From positions 1,488,001-1,552,000 of the forward strand of contig CBDCPM010000004.1 of the NCBI GenBank assembly GCA_965220265.1: DNA of 64,000 bases, given 5' to 3'. The notes beneath the pieces were generated by a model that saw nothing but the letters and a program-made list of their open reading frames with translations, did not search any database and was not told the origin of the DNA. The stretch is from Bin87 sp965220265 (GTDB taxonomy: Bacteria > Chloroflexota > Dehalococcoidia > Lucifugimonadales > UBA3495). Of this stretch, positions 11,685 through 19,585 are shown in pieces. The position numbers and the translations under genes were made by a program. The first letter of the stretch is position 1, and every line of letters begins with the position of its first letter.

Positions 11685-12941
11685 GTGTTGCTCAACTTCA
11701 AGTCCTCGGCCAAGGCCAATTACGGGTGGTGGCTCGTGGGCATCGGTGTCGTCGTCATGACGCTCACCGGGAATGGCCTGGTGCTCTCATTCGTGAGGAT
11801 TCTGGAACCCACGCTCTCGAGCGGATCGAGAGCGCCGCTGCTTTGGACGGTCACTTCCTCACGCCAGTTCAGCCTGGTGTTGCTGCCAATAATTGGCTTG
11901 GCCGTGGATCGATTCGGACCGCGCCCGATGATGCTGGCAGGACTGACCCTGTGCGTCGTCGCGGCGGTGGCGGCGTCATTGCTGCCGGTCGGAGTGGCTA
12001 CGTTGGCGCTATTCCCGGTTTTGACGGCCGGCACATTGGTGGGCACCAGCACGCCGGTGTTGACGAGCATCAACGACTGGTTCTACCGCCGGCGAGCGCT
12101 GGCGATAGCGGTGTTGCTGTTCGCCGTCGACACGCTCAAATTCCCGATTTCGTTGGCGACCACGGACCTGGGAACCGCGACCCTTATTTCCGGGGTGCTC
12201 ATCCTGGTGATTGGACTGCCGTTGGCAACGCAGGTCCGCCGGCAGGACCCAGGAGTCGGCCGGCCAGCAGGGGATAAACAGCCGCCGGGTGACGAATCCG
12301 GCCAGTGGGACGGCGGAGATGCTGCGCCGGAGTATCGGTGGACTGAAGCGGTCAGGACTCGCGAATTCTGGTTGTTGACTGCGGCCGCGGCCAGCCTCAC
12401 CGCGGTGGACCAACTGACGCGGACGTTGCTCTTCCCAATCGCCGACTACCGTTTCGAACTGGAAGGTTCATACCGGCAGTCCGAAGATCCGTACGGGATT
12501 GTTTCCTCGGTGTTCCTCCTGGTCGGCGGGCTAATGGCGATGCGAATGCGGCTTCGCAGCGCATTGCTGATCTTCGCCATCGTCCACCTGCTCGCTGTGA
12601 TAATTGTCCTGCTCGCACCGAACACGTGGTGGTTATTCGTCGCGTCCGTGATCCTTGGCGCTGGCCGCGGCGGCTCGCGGGCGCTGGGCATCGCGGCGGT
12701 TGGCGACTATTTCGGCAGAAACCGATTCGCAACCCTCTTGGGCACTCGCGGGTTGTTGATCGCCGTTGCGGCGTTGGCGATGGTGGGTGGCCCATTGTTG
12801 GTCACAAGATTGGCGGAGAACCCTACCTGGGCGTACGCGGCGGCGATAGTTCCTGCTGCGGTGGGAGTCGCAGCCTACCGGATGCTTGGCGATCCCAAGC
12901 ATGCACCCTCCGAGACAACCCTCGGCGACGCTGAAGGCTAA
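11685..12941 (+). CDS. MFS transporter, same subfamily as its upstream neighbour
   Basis: A 418-residue carrier with NYGWWLVGIGVVVM in TM1, LAVDRFGPRPMM after TM2, a central hydrophilic loop (residues 190-225) and a second half ending ILGAGRGGSRALG. It uses a GTG start with a GAGG about 10 nt upstream. It appears to be a diverged tandem paralogue of the preceding gene and is probably cotranscribed. Its stop overlaps the stop of the convergent LLM monooxygenase gene by a few bases (TAA at 12939-12941 against TAG at 12938-12940 on the other strand). Confidence 0.83.
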   Translation: MLLNFKSSAKANYGWWLVGIGVVVMTLTGNGLVLSFVRILEPTLSSGSRAPLLWTVTSSRQFSLVLLPIIGLAVDRFGPRPMMLAGLTLCVVAAVAASLLPVGVATLALFPVLTAGTLVGTSTPVLTSINDWFYRRRALAIAVLLFAVDTLKFPISLATTDLGTATLISGVLILVIGLPLATQVRRQDPGVGRPAGDKQPPGDESGQWDGGDAAPEYRWTEAVRTREFWLLTAAAASLTAVDQLTRTLLFPIADYRFELEGSYRQSEDPYGIVSSVFLLVGGLMAMRMRLRSALLIFAIVHLLAVIIVLLAPNTWWLFVASVILGAGRGGSRALGIAAVGDYFGRNRFATLLGTRGLLIAVAALAMVGGPLLVTRLAENPTWAYAAAIVPAAVGVAAYRMLGDPKHAPSETTLGDAEG

Positions 12942-13900
12942 TCGGTTACAGACCCAAACCGGGCCATGACTTCCTCGGCAAAAAGGGCCAGGGTTTCCGA
13001 CGGGGCCGGATCCGGGAAAACGACGAAGAAGTAACGAATGCCGTAGTCCACATACTCCTGAATCCGGTCGCAGACCTGTTCCGGTGTGCCCGCAAGGGTA
13101 TTGCGTAAACGCCCGTTCTGATATTCCGTAACGGTCATTCCGGCCCGTTCCGCGAGATCGGCTACCAACTGGTCGTATTCTCGCTGGGTCGGCGCGATCA
13201 CGCAGTCGGCGTTGTGCGTCAGCTCGATGGTAGCGGGGTCTCGCCCGGCAGCTTCAGCAGCGCCGAATATGACGCTGGCGTTTTGCCTGTGTTCGTCCAC
13301 GGTATCGTTTGAACCGGCGTTACTGATATCGGCGATGCGCCCGATGGCTGGGAGGACATAACGCGGGCCGTGACCACCAACCAGGATCGGGGGCATGGGG
13401 CGTTGAGTCGGTTTGGGTAGGATGGACGCACCGGAAACGGGGTAGTATCGACCATCGAAATCCACGGACGGCTCGGTCCAGAGGCGGCGGATCAGCGCGA
13501 TCGCCTCTTCCAGCATCTCGCAACGCGCACGCGTCGACGGAAAGGGCAAGCCGCTGGAGACGGTGTCGCTGCGGCTGCCGCCGGCTCCGATCCCCAAGGT
13601 GATCCTACCGCCGCTGATAACGTCCAGCGTGGCCACCATCTTACCCGTGAGCACCGGGTGGCGGTACGGGTTCGCCAGTACCATCGGCACCGCGCGGATA
13701 CGCTCGGTCTGGGCCAGCAGTGCGCTGAGGGTGGTCCAACATTCCAGTGCGTCAATGGTCAGCAGATCGAACAGGCTGGCCGAGTAGTAGCCCAGCCGGT
13801 CGGCTTCCTGCCAGACGCGGAGCAGGTCTTCGTACCCGTAACGGTACTGGTTGATGCGGACGTTGAACTTGACCGGGGCGTTTACGGAGGCGGATGCCAT
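12938..13900 (-). CDS. LLM class flavin-dependent oxidoreductase (luciferase-like)
   Basis: A 320-residue TIM-barrel of the bacterial-luciferase / F420-dependent reductase superfamily. Typical segments are the early EADRLGYYSASLFD, VATLDVISGGRITLGIGAG, and PPILVGGHGPR around residue 170. It uses reduced FMN or F420 to oxidise an unknown substrate. A second, distinct LLM gene lies immediately upstream on the same strand, separated by a hairpin with a T-run only 17 bp before this start codon. Cofactor (FMN or F420) cannot be decided by eye. Confidence 0.85.
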   Translation of the reverse strand: MASASVNAPVKFNVRINQYRYGYEDLLRVWQEADRLGYYSASLFDLLTIDALECWTTLSALLAQTERIRAVPMVLANPYRHPVLTGKMVATLDVISGGRITLGIGAGGSRSDTVSSGLPFPSTRARCEMLEEAIALIRRLWTEPSVDFDGRYYPVSGASILPKPTQRPMPPILVGGHGPRYVLPAIGRIADISNAGSNDTVDEHRQNASVIFGAAEAAGRDPATIELTHNADCVIAPTQREYDQLVADLAERAGMTVTEYQNGRLRNTLAGTPEQVCDRIQEYVDYGIRYFFVVFPDPAPSETLALFAEEVMARFGSVTD

Positions 13901-13911
13901 TGGTCTAACCT

Positions 13912-13945
13912 AAAAAAGTAGGGGCGAACAATCATTCGCCCCTAC
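13912..13945 (-). terminator. GTAGGGGCGA hairpin with T-run between two LLM genes
   Basis: An 11-bp inverted repeat (GTAGGGGCGAA / TTCGCCCCTAC) at 13918-13945. On the minus strand it is followed by TTTTTT, a classical intrinsic terminator for the gene at 13969-15153. The stem matches the repeat at 3129-3155. It sits directly before the ribosome-binding site of the next same-strand gene, so partial read-through or processing is likely. Confidence 0.8.
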
Positions 13946-13968
13946 GCAGGAAGCCGATTTGAGCCGGA

Positions 13969-15153
13969 TTACTTCGAGCCGTTTCCGTTGCGGAACGCGG
14001 GAATGACTTCCTTGCCGAACTTCTCGATGGAGCCCATCACCTTATCATGGGGGATGGTCTCGGTCTGCATGATCAGCATGACCTGGTCGACTCCGATGTC
14101 CTCATACATCTGGCAGGTCTTGATGCAGGACTCGGGGTCTCCGGCGATGATGACACCGCGGTCGGACAGGGTCTTGCCGTCAAGCTGAGCGATGGCCGCC
14201 CGGGCGGCGCCGGGACCAGCGTCCAGCGACAGACCGACGTCCTGCGCCAGCTGCTGGTGCTCCTCGTCGGACTGGCGAAGCCACCGGCTGAAGTCAGCGC
14301 TCAGGTGATCCGGCACGCCACCCCAGGCTTCGAGAAGCTCTTCGTAGGCGCCGATACGCCCGGCGATGTAGGGCTTGTCCGGGCCGAAGAAGGTCTTCAT
14401 CGACTCGGCGGCCAGTTCCTTGGCGTAATCGTCGTCGTCGTCGCAGAAGCCGTGGACGTTATTGCCCCAGAACTCGGTGATGAACTCGCCGACTGGCTCG
14501 CAGTCCTTCAGGGCATCGCGGTAAATCTGCACCTTTTCTTTCAGCACTTCGACGGCGTAGGAAGCGGACGACAGCACGCCGATACCCTTCTGGGCGGCCA
14601 GGCGGAAACTGTCTTCTGAAGTGCAGGCGAGGTACATCCGCGGGTGCGGCTGCTGGAAGGGCTTGGGGAGTACCCGGCGCTTGGGCACGCTCCAGTTCTC
14701 ACCCTCGTACTCGTACTCGTCGGACGTCCAGATCTTGGGCAGCATGTTGATCGATTCGTTCCAAAGGTCGCGGGTGTCCCGCGGGTCAACGCCCAAACCG
14801 GTTTGCTCATAGGCGTTGGATCGCCCGGTTCCCACTTCAATGCGACCGTCGGTGAGCTGGTCCAGCAGCGCCACGCGCTCGGCGACCCGAACGGGGTGGT
14901 GATAGGGCAGGATGCAGACGCCGTAGCCGATGCGAATCTGTTTGGTGATTCGGCTCAATGCGCCGAAGATGGCGTCTTGCGACGGAGAGCCGGAGAAACC
15001 GGTCAGGAAGTGGTGTTCAACGAACCACAGGTTGTCGAACCCTACCTGGTCGGCCAATTCACACTGTTCCAGAGTTTCCTTATAGAGGGCGTTCCAATCG
15101 ATCTCAGTGCCCTCGAACGGGCGCTGGCATTCGTAAAGCAAACCGAATTGCAT
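13969..15153 (-). CDS. LLM class flavin-dependent monooxygenase
   Basis: A 394-residue luciferase-like monooxygenase. Recognisable segments are FDNLWFVEHHFL near residue 40 (the EHH motif of luciferase alpha-like proteins), YGVCILPYHHPVRVAERVALLDQLTDGR, and EVGTGRSNAYEQTG. It probably uses FMNH2 to insert oxygen into an organic substrate that is not predictable here. The start codon is preceded by AGGAGAA. Expansion of this family is a known trait of SAR202-type Chloroflexota; here two non-identical members are adjacent. Confidence 0.88.
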   Translation of the reverse strand: MQFGLLYECQRPFEGTEIDWNALYKETLEQCELADQVGFDNLWFVEHHFLTGFSGSPSQDAIFGALSRITKQIRIGYGVCILPYHHPVRVAERVALLDQLTDGRIEVGTGRSNAYEQTGLGVDPRDTRDLWNESINMLPKIWTSDEYEYEGENWSVPKRRVLPKPFQQPHPRMYLACTSEDSFRLAAQKGIGVLSSASYAVEVLKEKVQIYRDALKDCEPVGEFITEFWGNNVHGFCDDDDDYAKELAAESMKTFFGPDKPYIAGRIGAYEELLEAWGGVPDHLSADFSRWLRQSDEEHQQLAQDVGLSLDAGPGAARAAIAQLDGKTLSDRGVIIAGDPESCIKTCQMYEDIGVDQVMLIMQTETIPHDKVMGSIEKFGKEVIPAFRNGNGSK

Positions 15154-15322
15154 GGCATTTCTCCTGTGCGGCGGGACTGCTGCGAGGGGCGCTTCAGGCT
15201 AATCGCGAGCGAGTGCGCGACGAAAGGCAACCAAAAGCGCCAAACGCAATTGTTGGCGGCAGTATAGCGCAATCGCGATCTCTTGACGAATGAATGATCG
15301 CCGGCGACACGCTGGAAAGAGG

Positions 15323-15805
15323 TCATCGCGTGGCGAGCCATGCGTCGTAATTTTGCCGCATGTAATCCACGTGCTCGGGGATGTGAACTTCGTACACGGC
15401 CAACCAGTCGTCCAGGGTCATATTGCCGTTTTCAGGGTGGTAGCACGTGTTGGACCAAACAGATTCGGGCAGCGTCGCGACGAGGGCGTGCGTTTGGCGG
15501 CGGAGCAGGCGGAACAGTTGCAGCGCGTCTTCCACGCTCCGGTCGGCGTAACCGAGACGCTCTGCCCAGCCGTTTTCATCGTAGGCCATCAGCGGCTCTC
15601 CAGGCTCCGCAATCAAACGGCGGCACCGGATGTAGCTGTTGGCCTCACTGTCCGCGATGTGCAGCAGATGCTCCCGGATGCTCCAGCACCCGTGCTCGTC
15701 GCGAAAGTCCCACATCTCTTCTGGGAACCTTTTCAGGCCCTCGATCAGGGTTTCGTAACCGGCGGCAAATGAAGCAATTTTGAGTGAACGGGTTCCGGGC
15801 GTCAT
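15323..15805 (-). CDS. DinB-like domain protein
   Basis: A 160-residue four-helix DinB/YfiT-type protein. It has WSIREHLLHIADSEA near residue 40 and a C-terminal YEVHIPEHVDYM, giving the three histidines expected for the metal site of this superfamily. Known members include bacillithiol transferases and maleylpyruvate isomerase, so a thiol-dependent or hydrolytic role is possible. GAGG stands just upstream of the ATG. It is a single gene next to the repeat-rich stretch. Confidence 0.85.
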   Translation of the reverse strand: MTPGTRSLKIASFAAGYETLIEGLKRFPEEMWDFRDEHGCWSIREHLLHIADSEANSYIRCRRLIAEPGEPLMAYDENGWAERLGYADRSVEDALQLFRLLRRQTHALVATLPESVWSNTCYHPENGNMTLDDWLAVYEVHIPEHVDYMRQNYDAWLATR

Positions 15806-15992
15806 GTTTTCCTCGTCAACACTGATTGCAACGGATCAGCCCGGCTTTGGTCGGGCGCCGAGGGTGCGGACACCGTTGGGGCGGTCCCGTGCACGCGGCG
15901 TCGAAAGGCCCCAGTCGCCAACCATTATGACCCGGCCGGCAATAGCCAGGGTATTTCCAGAGTCCCCCTTGTCATACCGAGCGCCCTTTCCA

Positions 15993-16098
15993 TGTCATTG
16001 CGGGCACCCGTTCCCTTGCCATCGTCATCTCCCTTTCGCTTGTCATTGCGGGCACCCGTTCCCTTGCCATCGTCATCTCCCTTTCGCTTGTCATTGCG
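15993..16098. repeat. 48-bp tandem repeat
   Basis: Two complete 48-bp units start at 15993 and 16041; a third begins at 16089 and runs into the TCATTGCGAGCGAAGCGCGG element. Each unit starts with TGTCATTGCGGGCACCCG. The repeat seems to have grown out of the dispersed TCATTGCGAG element. There is no spacer variation, so it is not a CRISPR array. Confidence 0.9.
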
Positions 16099-16115
16099 AG
16101 CGAAGCGCGGCAATC
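16089..16115. repeat. Dispersed TCATTGCGAGCGAAGCG element (first of three full copies)
   Basis: Core TCATTGCGAGCGAAGCGCGG followed by CAATC. Further copies lie at 16309-16335 and 16961-16985, with degenerate ones near 16286, 16911 and 16937. ATTGC and GCAAT at the ends form an imperfect palindrome. Similar sequences are scattered in many bacterial genomes, Chloroflexota included; function unknown. Confidence 0.75.
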
Positions 16116-16387
16116 CCCTCGCTTTGCAAGGCTTTCGCCCCGGCGGCCATCCCTCTACTCTGACAGTGACTGTTCAGAATTGCTGACATTTCCAGTTGGA
16201 AAGTCGTCATTCCCGCCAAACCATCCCCCGGCCATTCCCGCGAAAGCCGCAATCCAGCTCGCCCCACTCTTCCCCCACCCACCTGATCATTGCGAGCACC
16301 CACCGACCTGTCATTGCGAGCGAAGCGCGGCAATCCCGTCGCCGAAGCACCCGTTTCGCCCCGGCAGCCGTCCCTCCACGGCTGACA

Positions 16388-16501
16388 GTAACTGTTCAGA
16401 GTTGATGAGATCTGCGGGCTTTTTGGCCGTTCCCAGAGCCGTGGCCAAGTAGGCAATTGCGGTGCTGAGCCGATCAGATCCCCTCAAACGTGAACAATTA
16501 C
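16388..16501. mobile_element. 114-bp MITE (copy B) with 8-bp target duplication
   Basis: Ends are GTAACTGTTCAGAGTTGATG and, on the other strand, GTAATTGTTCACGTTTGAGG. The element is flanked by GGCTGACA on both sides (16380-16387 and 16502-16509). Its length equals that of the copy at 49294-49407, with which it shares both termini and an internal GATCTGCGGGCTTTTTG. The termini match those of the IS66 element at 30031-31484, which also makes 8-bp duplications, so it was probably mobilised by an IS66 transposase. Confidence 0.85.
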
Positions 16502-16517
16502 GGCTGACACCCTCCCC

Positions 16518-16546
16518 TTGACATAGGAAAACGTTTGTTCCATAAT
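16518..16546 (+). promoter_or_regulatory. Near-consensus sigma-70 promoter with no gene behind it
   Basis: TTGACA at 16518-16523, a 17-bp spacer and CATAAT at 16541-16546, just beyond the MITE target duplication. No convincing reading frame follows on the + strand. It may drive an unannotated RNA or be a relic of a lost gene. Confidence 0.55.
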
Positions 16547-17136
16547 CAACCCCGTCAGATGATAATTCGCTCAGCCAGAGCCATACGGTCGTTCACGGCC
16601 AACCGTTAGCATCAAAATCGCAATACCTGGTCGTACGACGACAGGGACCGCCGCCGTTCCCACCCGGGAATCTCGCCGGCGCGGTCCTCAGCGGCCACAG
16701 GAGACGCCACTATCCTGGGAGATGCGGCCATGACCCTCGCGGTCGGCCCGCAGTGATCCGAAACAGGGGCTAAACTTTGCGTACCACCCCGGCCGTGGGG
16801 CTAACAAACGACCATCAGGCTCTGGCAGAACGAACCAAATCACCGCACCGAAACCCTGACCGCACCAAGTATCCAACGCATCTGGCACGTACCCACTTGC
16901 GTTCAAACTGTCATTGCGAGGGAAGCCTCTGCCCTGTCATTGCGAACGCCCTTCGTCCCGTCATTGCGAGCGAAGCGCGGCAATCTCGTTGGCGTATGCG
17001 ACGTCGCCACGGCGATGGAATTGCCATGTCGTTCGGCCCCACGCAATAACAGGCTGCATAGGCATGTGTCCTACCCATCGCTAAACCCGAACCGGAGAGC
17101 CCGTAAGCCCAAATTACCACCTCAGCCGCAGCCTTC

Positions 17137-17703
17137 ATTTCTTGGACCTTGTCAACGCCGATCTCGACGCCGGCGCTGCCAGCGCGCTGCCAGAGCCCTC
17201 AGACGTTCCGCCACTCACGCCGTGACCGCTGCCGCCGTCCATTGGCATTATCCTCACAACACCCGACGCCGTCTGCACATCGTGATCAGCCGGCTCATGT
17301 GCGACGGCTTGCTGGAGAACACCCACCAGCGCACCTTGCGTCAGGTGTACCAGCTGTCCGACATCGTCGCCGGATCATCCATACCCGCCGCATCATCCGT
17401 ACCCGATAGTCTGCGGGCCATGCGCCGCGCCCGTCGCCGCGTCTCCAGGCTGATCACCGCCGTAACCTCGGCCATGGTCGCCGATCCCAATCCAATCACC
17501 CTGGAGAAGCTATCGCCGCCGCCGGCCGCGCCGGTCAACTCTGCGACCGTCCCAGCCGCTACGAGATGCACACCACCGTTCCTGCCCGCTGCAACAACCT
17601 CAAATTTCCGCCGGGCAGTCCCGGAGGTAGTTCATTGGCCCACGATCCCGTTGCCCGTGCCAAGTGCGCCAGGGTCGCCGCCCTGCTCGCTTCCCGCGGC
17701 TAG
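17137..17703 (+). pseudogene. Possible decayed coding sequence, unrecognised
   Basis: Protein-like stretches occur in different + frames: FLDLVNADLDAGAASALPEP near 17137, RRLHIVISRLMCDGLLENTH near 17268, and a C-terminal-looking RYEMHTTVPARCNNLKFPPG segment ending at a stop near 17703. Joining them needs at least two frame changes. I recognise no family, and the minus strand is also partly open, so this is tentative. Confidence 0.25.
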
Positions 17704-17965
17704 CCCCTCAGCACGATTTGCAGTCACCATCCCTCTCTCGCCCCCGCAAAGTCCTCGCGGTAGTGCGCACGGCCTTTCCAAAGTTCAACCGTCATTCCGG
17801 CGAAAGGACGTCACCCCGCACTTGATACGGGGCAGGGATCCGGTAATCCTAATCTGAAACATCCTATCCATCCTGTTCATCTCGATAAAATGATGTCCCC
17901 AATGGCAAGACTTCGGAAAGACCCTGCGTAGTAGCCGTCGCCACTTGCGAGTGGCGGCGATAAAG

Positions 17966-17994
17966 GCGATAATCCGCCTCAAAGCGATAATCCG
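17966..17994 (+). repeat. Paired GCGATAATCCG direct repeats before the GMC gene
   Basis: GCGATAATCCG at 17966-17976 and again at 17984-17994, centre spacing 18 bp, with a related GCGATAAA just upstream. They lie 28-56 bp before the start codon. They could be binding sites for a regulator of the GMC operon, or a simple duplication. Confidence 0.4.
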
Positions 17995-18021
17995 AGAGCG
18001 TTCACCAGGAGGCGTAACGCA

Positions 18022-19560
18022 ATGAAGTACGACGTCATCATTATCGGGGCGGGTTCGGCCGGCTGCACCATGGCGGCCAGGCTGACCGAAGATCCCGACC
18101 GGTCGGTGCTGCTGCTAGAGGCGGGGCCGGACTACCCAGATTTTGAGCTCTATCCCGATGACCTGAAATTCGGTTACGACCAGACGGCATCGGCGGTGGA
18201 CGCTCCGCATAACTGGACCTTCTGGGCTCAAAATCCCGGCCAGGCTAACCCGATGCCTGTGCCCCGCGGCAAAGTGGTCGGCGGATCGTCTGCTATCAAC
18301 GGCCAGGTGTTGCTCCGCGGCGTTCCGGAAGACTACGACGCCTGGGCGGCCTTGGGCAACGACGAGTGGAAATTCACGGAATGCCTGCCGTACTTCCGCA
18401 AGATGGAGACGGACACCGACATCACCGACGACTTCCACGGCAACACCGGTCCGATACCCGTGCGGCGACACCGCCAGGAAGACTGGCTTCCAGCGCAGGT
18501 CGCGTTTTGGAACGCCTGTCGGGACGCAGGCCACCCCCACGACCCGGATATGAACCATCCGGATTCTGGTGGCGTCGGACCGGTGCCCATGAACAACCCC
18601 AACGGCGTGCGCATGAGCACGTCCATCACGTACCTGCGGGAAGCCCGGCATCGCCTGAATCTGACCATCCGCCCCAACGTCAACTGCCGCCGGATTCTGT
18701 TCGAGGGCAAGAAAGCCGTTGGCGTGGAGGTGGAAAGCAGCGGAGAGGTATTCACCGTGGAAGGCGAGGACATCATCCTCAGTTCCGGTTCGATCGCCTC
18801 CCCCCAGTTGCTGTTGTTATCCGGTGTGGGACCGGCCGACCACCTGCGGGAGATGGGTGTTCCGGTAGTCCACGAACTGCCCGGCGTGGGTCAAAACCTG
18901 CGCGACCATCCCAACATCCGGGTTCCCGTGAAGGTCAAGGATGACTTCCCGCTGGACGCCGCCGCTCCACGCACCCAGGTCTGCCTCCGCTACACCGCCA
19001 GCGGCAGTCACCTGCGTAACGACATCCAGATCATGCAGTCGTCCTTCTCATCGCCCATCGCGGGCGATCCGCTGGAGGCCGAGGGTATTCGATTTACCTG
19101 CATACTGGAGCTCGCAATCGGGTCGGGGCAATTGCGCTTGGCCAGCACCGATCCGCAAGACCAGCCGGCGCTCAACTACAACTACTTCCAGGAAGAGTTC
19201 GATCTGTCCCGCATGCGCGAAGCGGTGCGCTTGTGCATAGACTTGCTGAAGAACGACCACTACAAGGACGTGGCGGACGAGCTCCTGGACCCGTTGCCGG
19301 CAGACTTGGAAAGTGACGAAGCGTTGAACGACTGGCTCCGGCGCACGGTGAGCACGTCTCAGCACATTTCCGGCACCTGCAAGATTGGGTCGGCCGATGA
19401 CCCCATGGCGGTGGTCGACCAGCATTGCCGGGTGCACGGCATGGAGAACCTCCACGTCGCCGACGCTTCGGTAATGCCGGACTGCATCCGCGCCAACACC
19501 AACTGCACCACTATCATGATCGCCGAGCGAAAGTCCGACTGGTTCCGCGCCGGGGAATAG
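18022..19560 (+). CDS. GMC-family FAD oxidoreductase (choline dehydrogenase-like)
   Basis: A 512-residue glucose-methanol-choline oxidoreductase. The N-terminal FAD-binding motif is IIIGAGSAGCTMAARL. GMC signature 1 falls at GKVVGGSSAINGQVLLRG and signature 2 at SSGSIASPQLLLLSGVG. The active-site His is in QHISGTCKIG near residue 453, where most relatives have HPVGTCRMG, and the end reads NTNCTTIMIAE. AGGAGG precedes the ATG. It is first in a likely operon with the selenoprotein candidate and the PAC2 gene; the alcohol substrate is unknown. Confidence 0.9.
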   Translation: MKYDVIIIGAGSAGCTMAARLTEDPDRSVLLLEAGPDYPDFELYPDDLKFGYDQTASAVDAPHNWTFWAQNPGQANPMPVPRGKVVGGSSAINGQVLLRGVPEDYDAWAALGNDEWKFTECLPYFRKMETDTDITDDFHGNTGPIPVRRHRQEDWLPAQVAFWNACRDAGHPHDPDMNHPDSGGVGPVPMNNPNGVRMSTSITYLREARHRLNLTIRPNVNCRRILFEGKKAVGVEVESSGEVFTVEGEDIILSSGSIASPQLLLLSGVGPADHLREMGVPVVHELPGVGQNLRDHPNIRVPVKVKDDFPLDAAAPRTQVCLRYTASGSHLRNDIQIMQSSFSSPIAGDPLEAEGIRFTCILELAIGSGQLRLASTDPQDQPALNYNYFQEEFDLSRMREAVRLCIDLLKNDHYKDVADELLDPLPADLESDEALNDWLRRTVSTSQHISGTCKIGSADDPMAVVDQHCRVHGMENLHVADASVMPDCIRANTNCTTIMIAERKSDWFRAGE

Positions 19561-19585
19561 ACCAAAAAGCAAGAGGTAAACGACC

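Larger units (their letters stand above)
15806..18021. other. Gene-poor, repeat-rich 2.2-kb region
   Basis: No intact gene is supported. The region holds a 48-bp tandem repeat, three full TCATTGCGAGCGAAGCGCGG elements (16091-16115, 16311-16335, 16961-16985) and several partial ones (near 16286, 16911 and 16937). It also has sequences like CATTCCCGCGAAAGC, a 114-bp MITE and a near-consensus promoter. The block 16089-16190 is partly duplicated at 16309-16411. Long frames that translate as HCERSAAIP or GLPRFARND are artefacts of the repeats. Confidence 0.8.

Noticed and set aside
15993..16136. Regular repeats resembling a CRISPR array
   Set aside because: The 48-bp units are contiguous with no unique spacers, and no cas genes are near.
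15780..16163. 127-codon frame with HCERSAAIP-type repeats
   Set aside because: It is the translation of the TCATTGCGAG repeats, a well-known artefact.
16940..17857. 305-codon frame across the repeat-rich region
   Set aside because: It begins in a dispersed repeat, is very Arg/Pro-rich, and the protein-like stretches change frame inside it.
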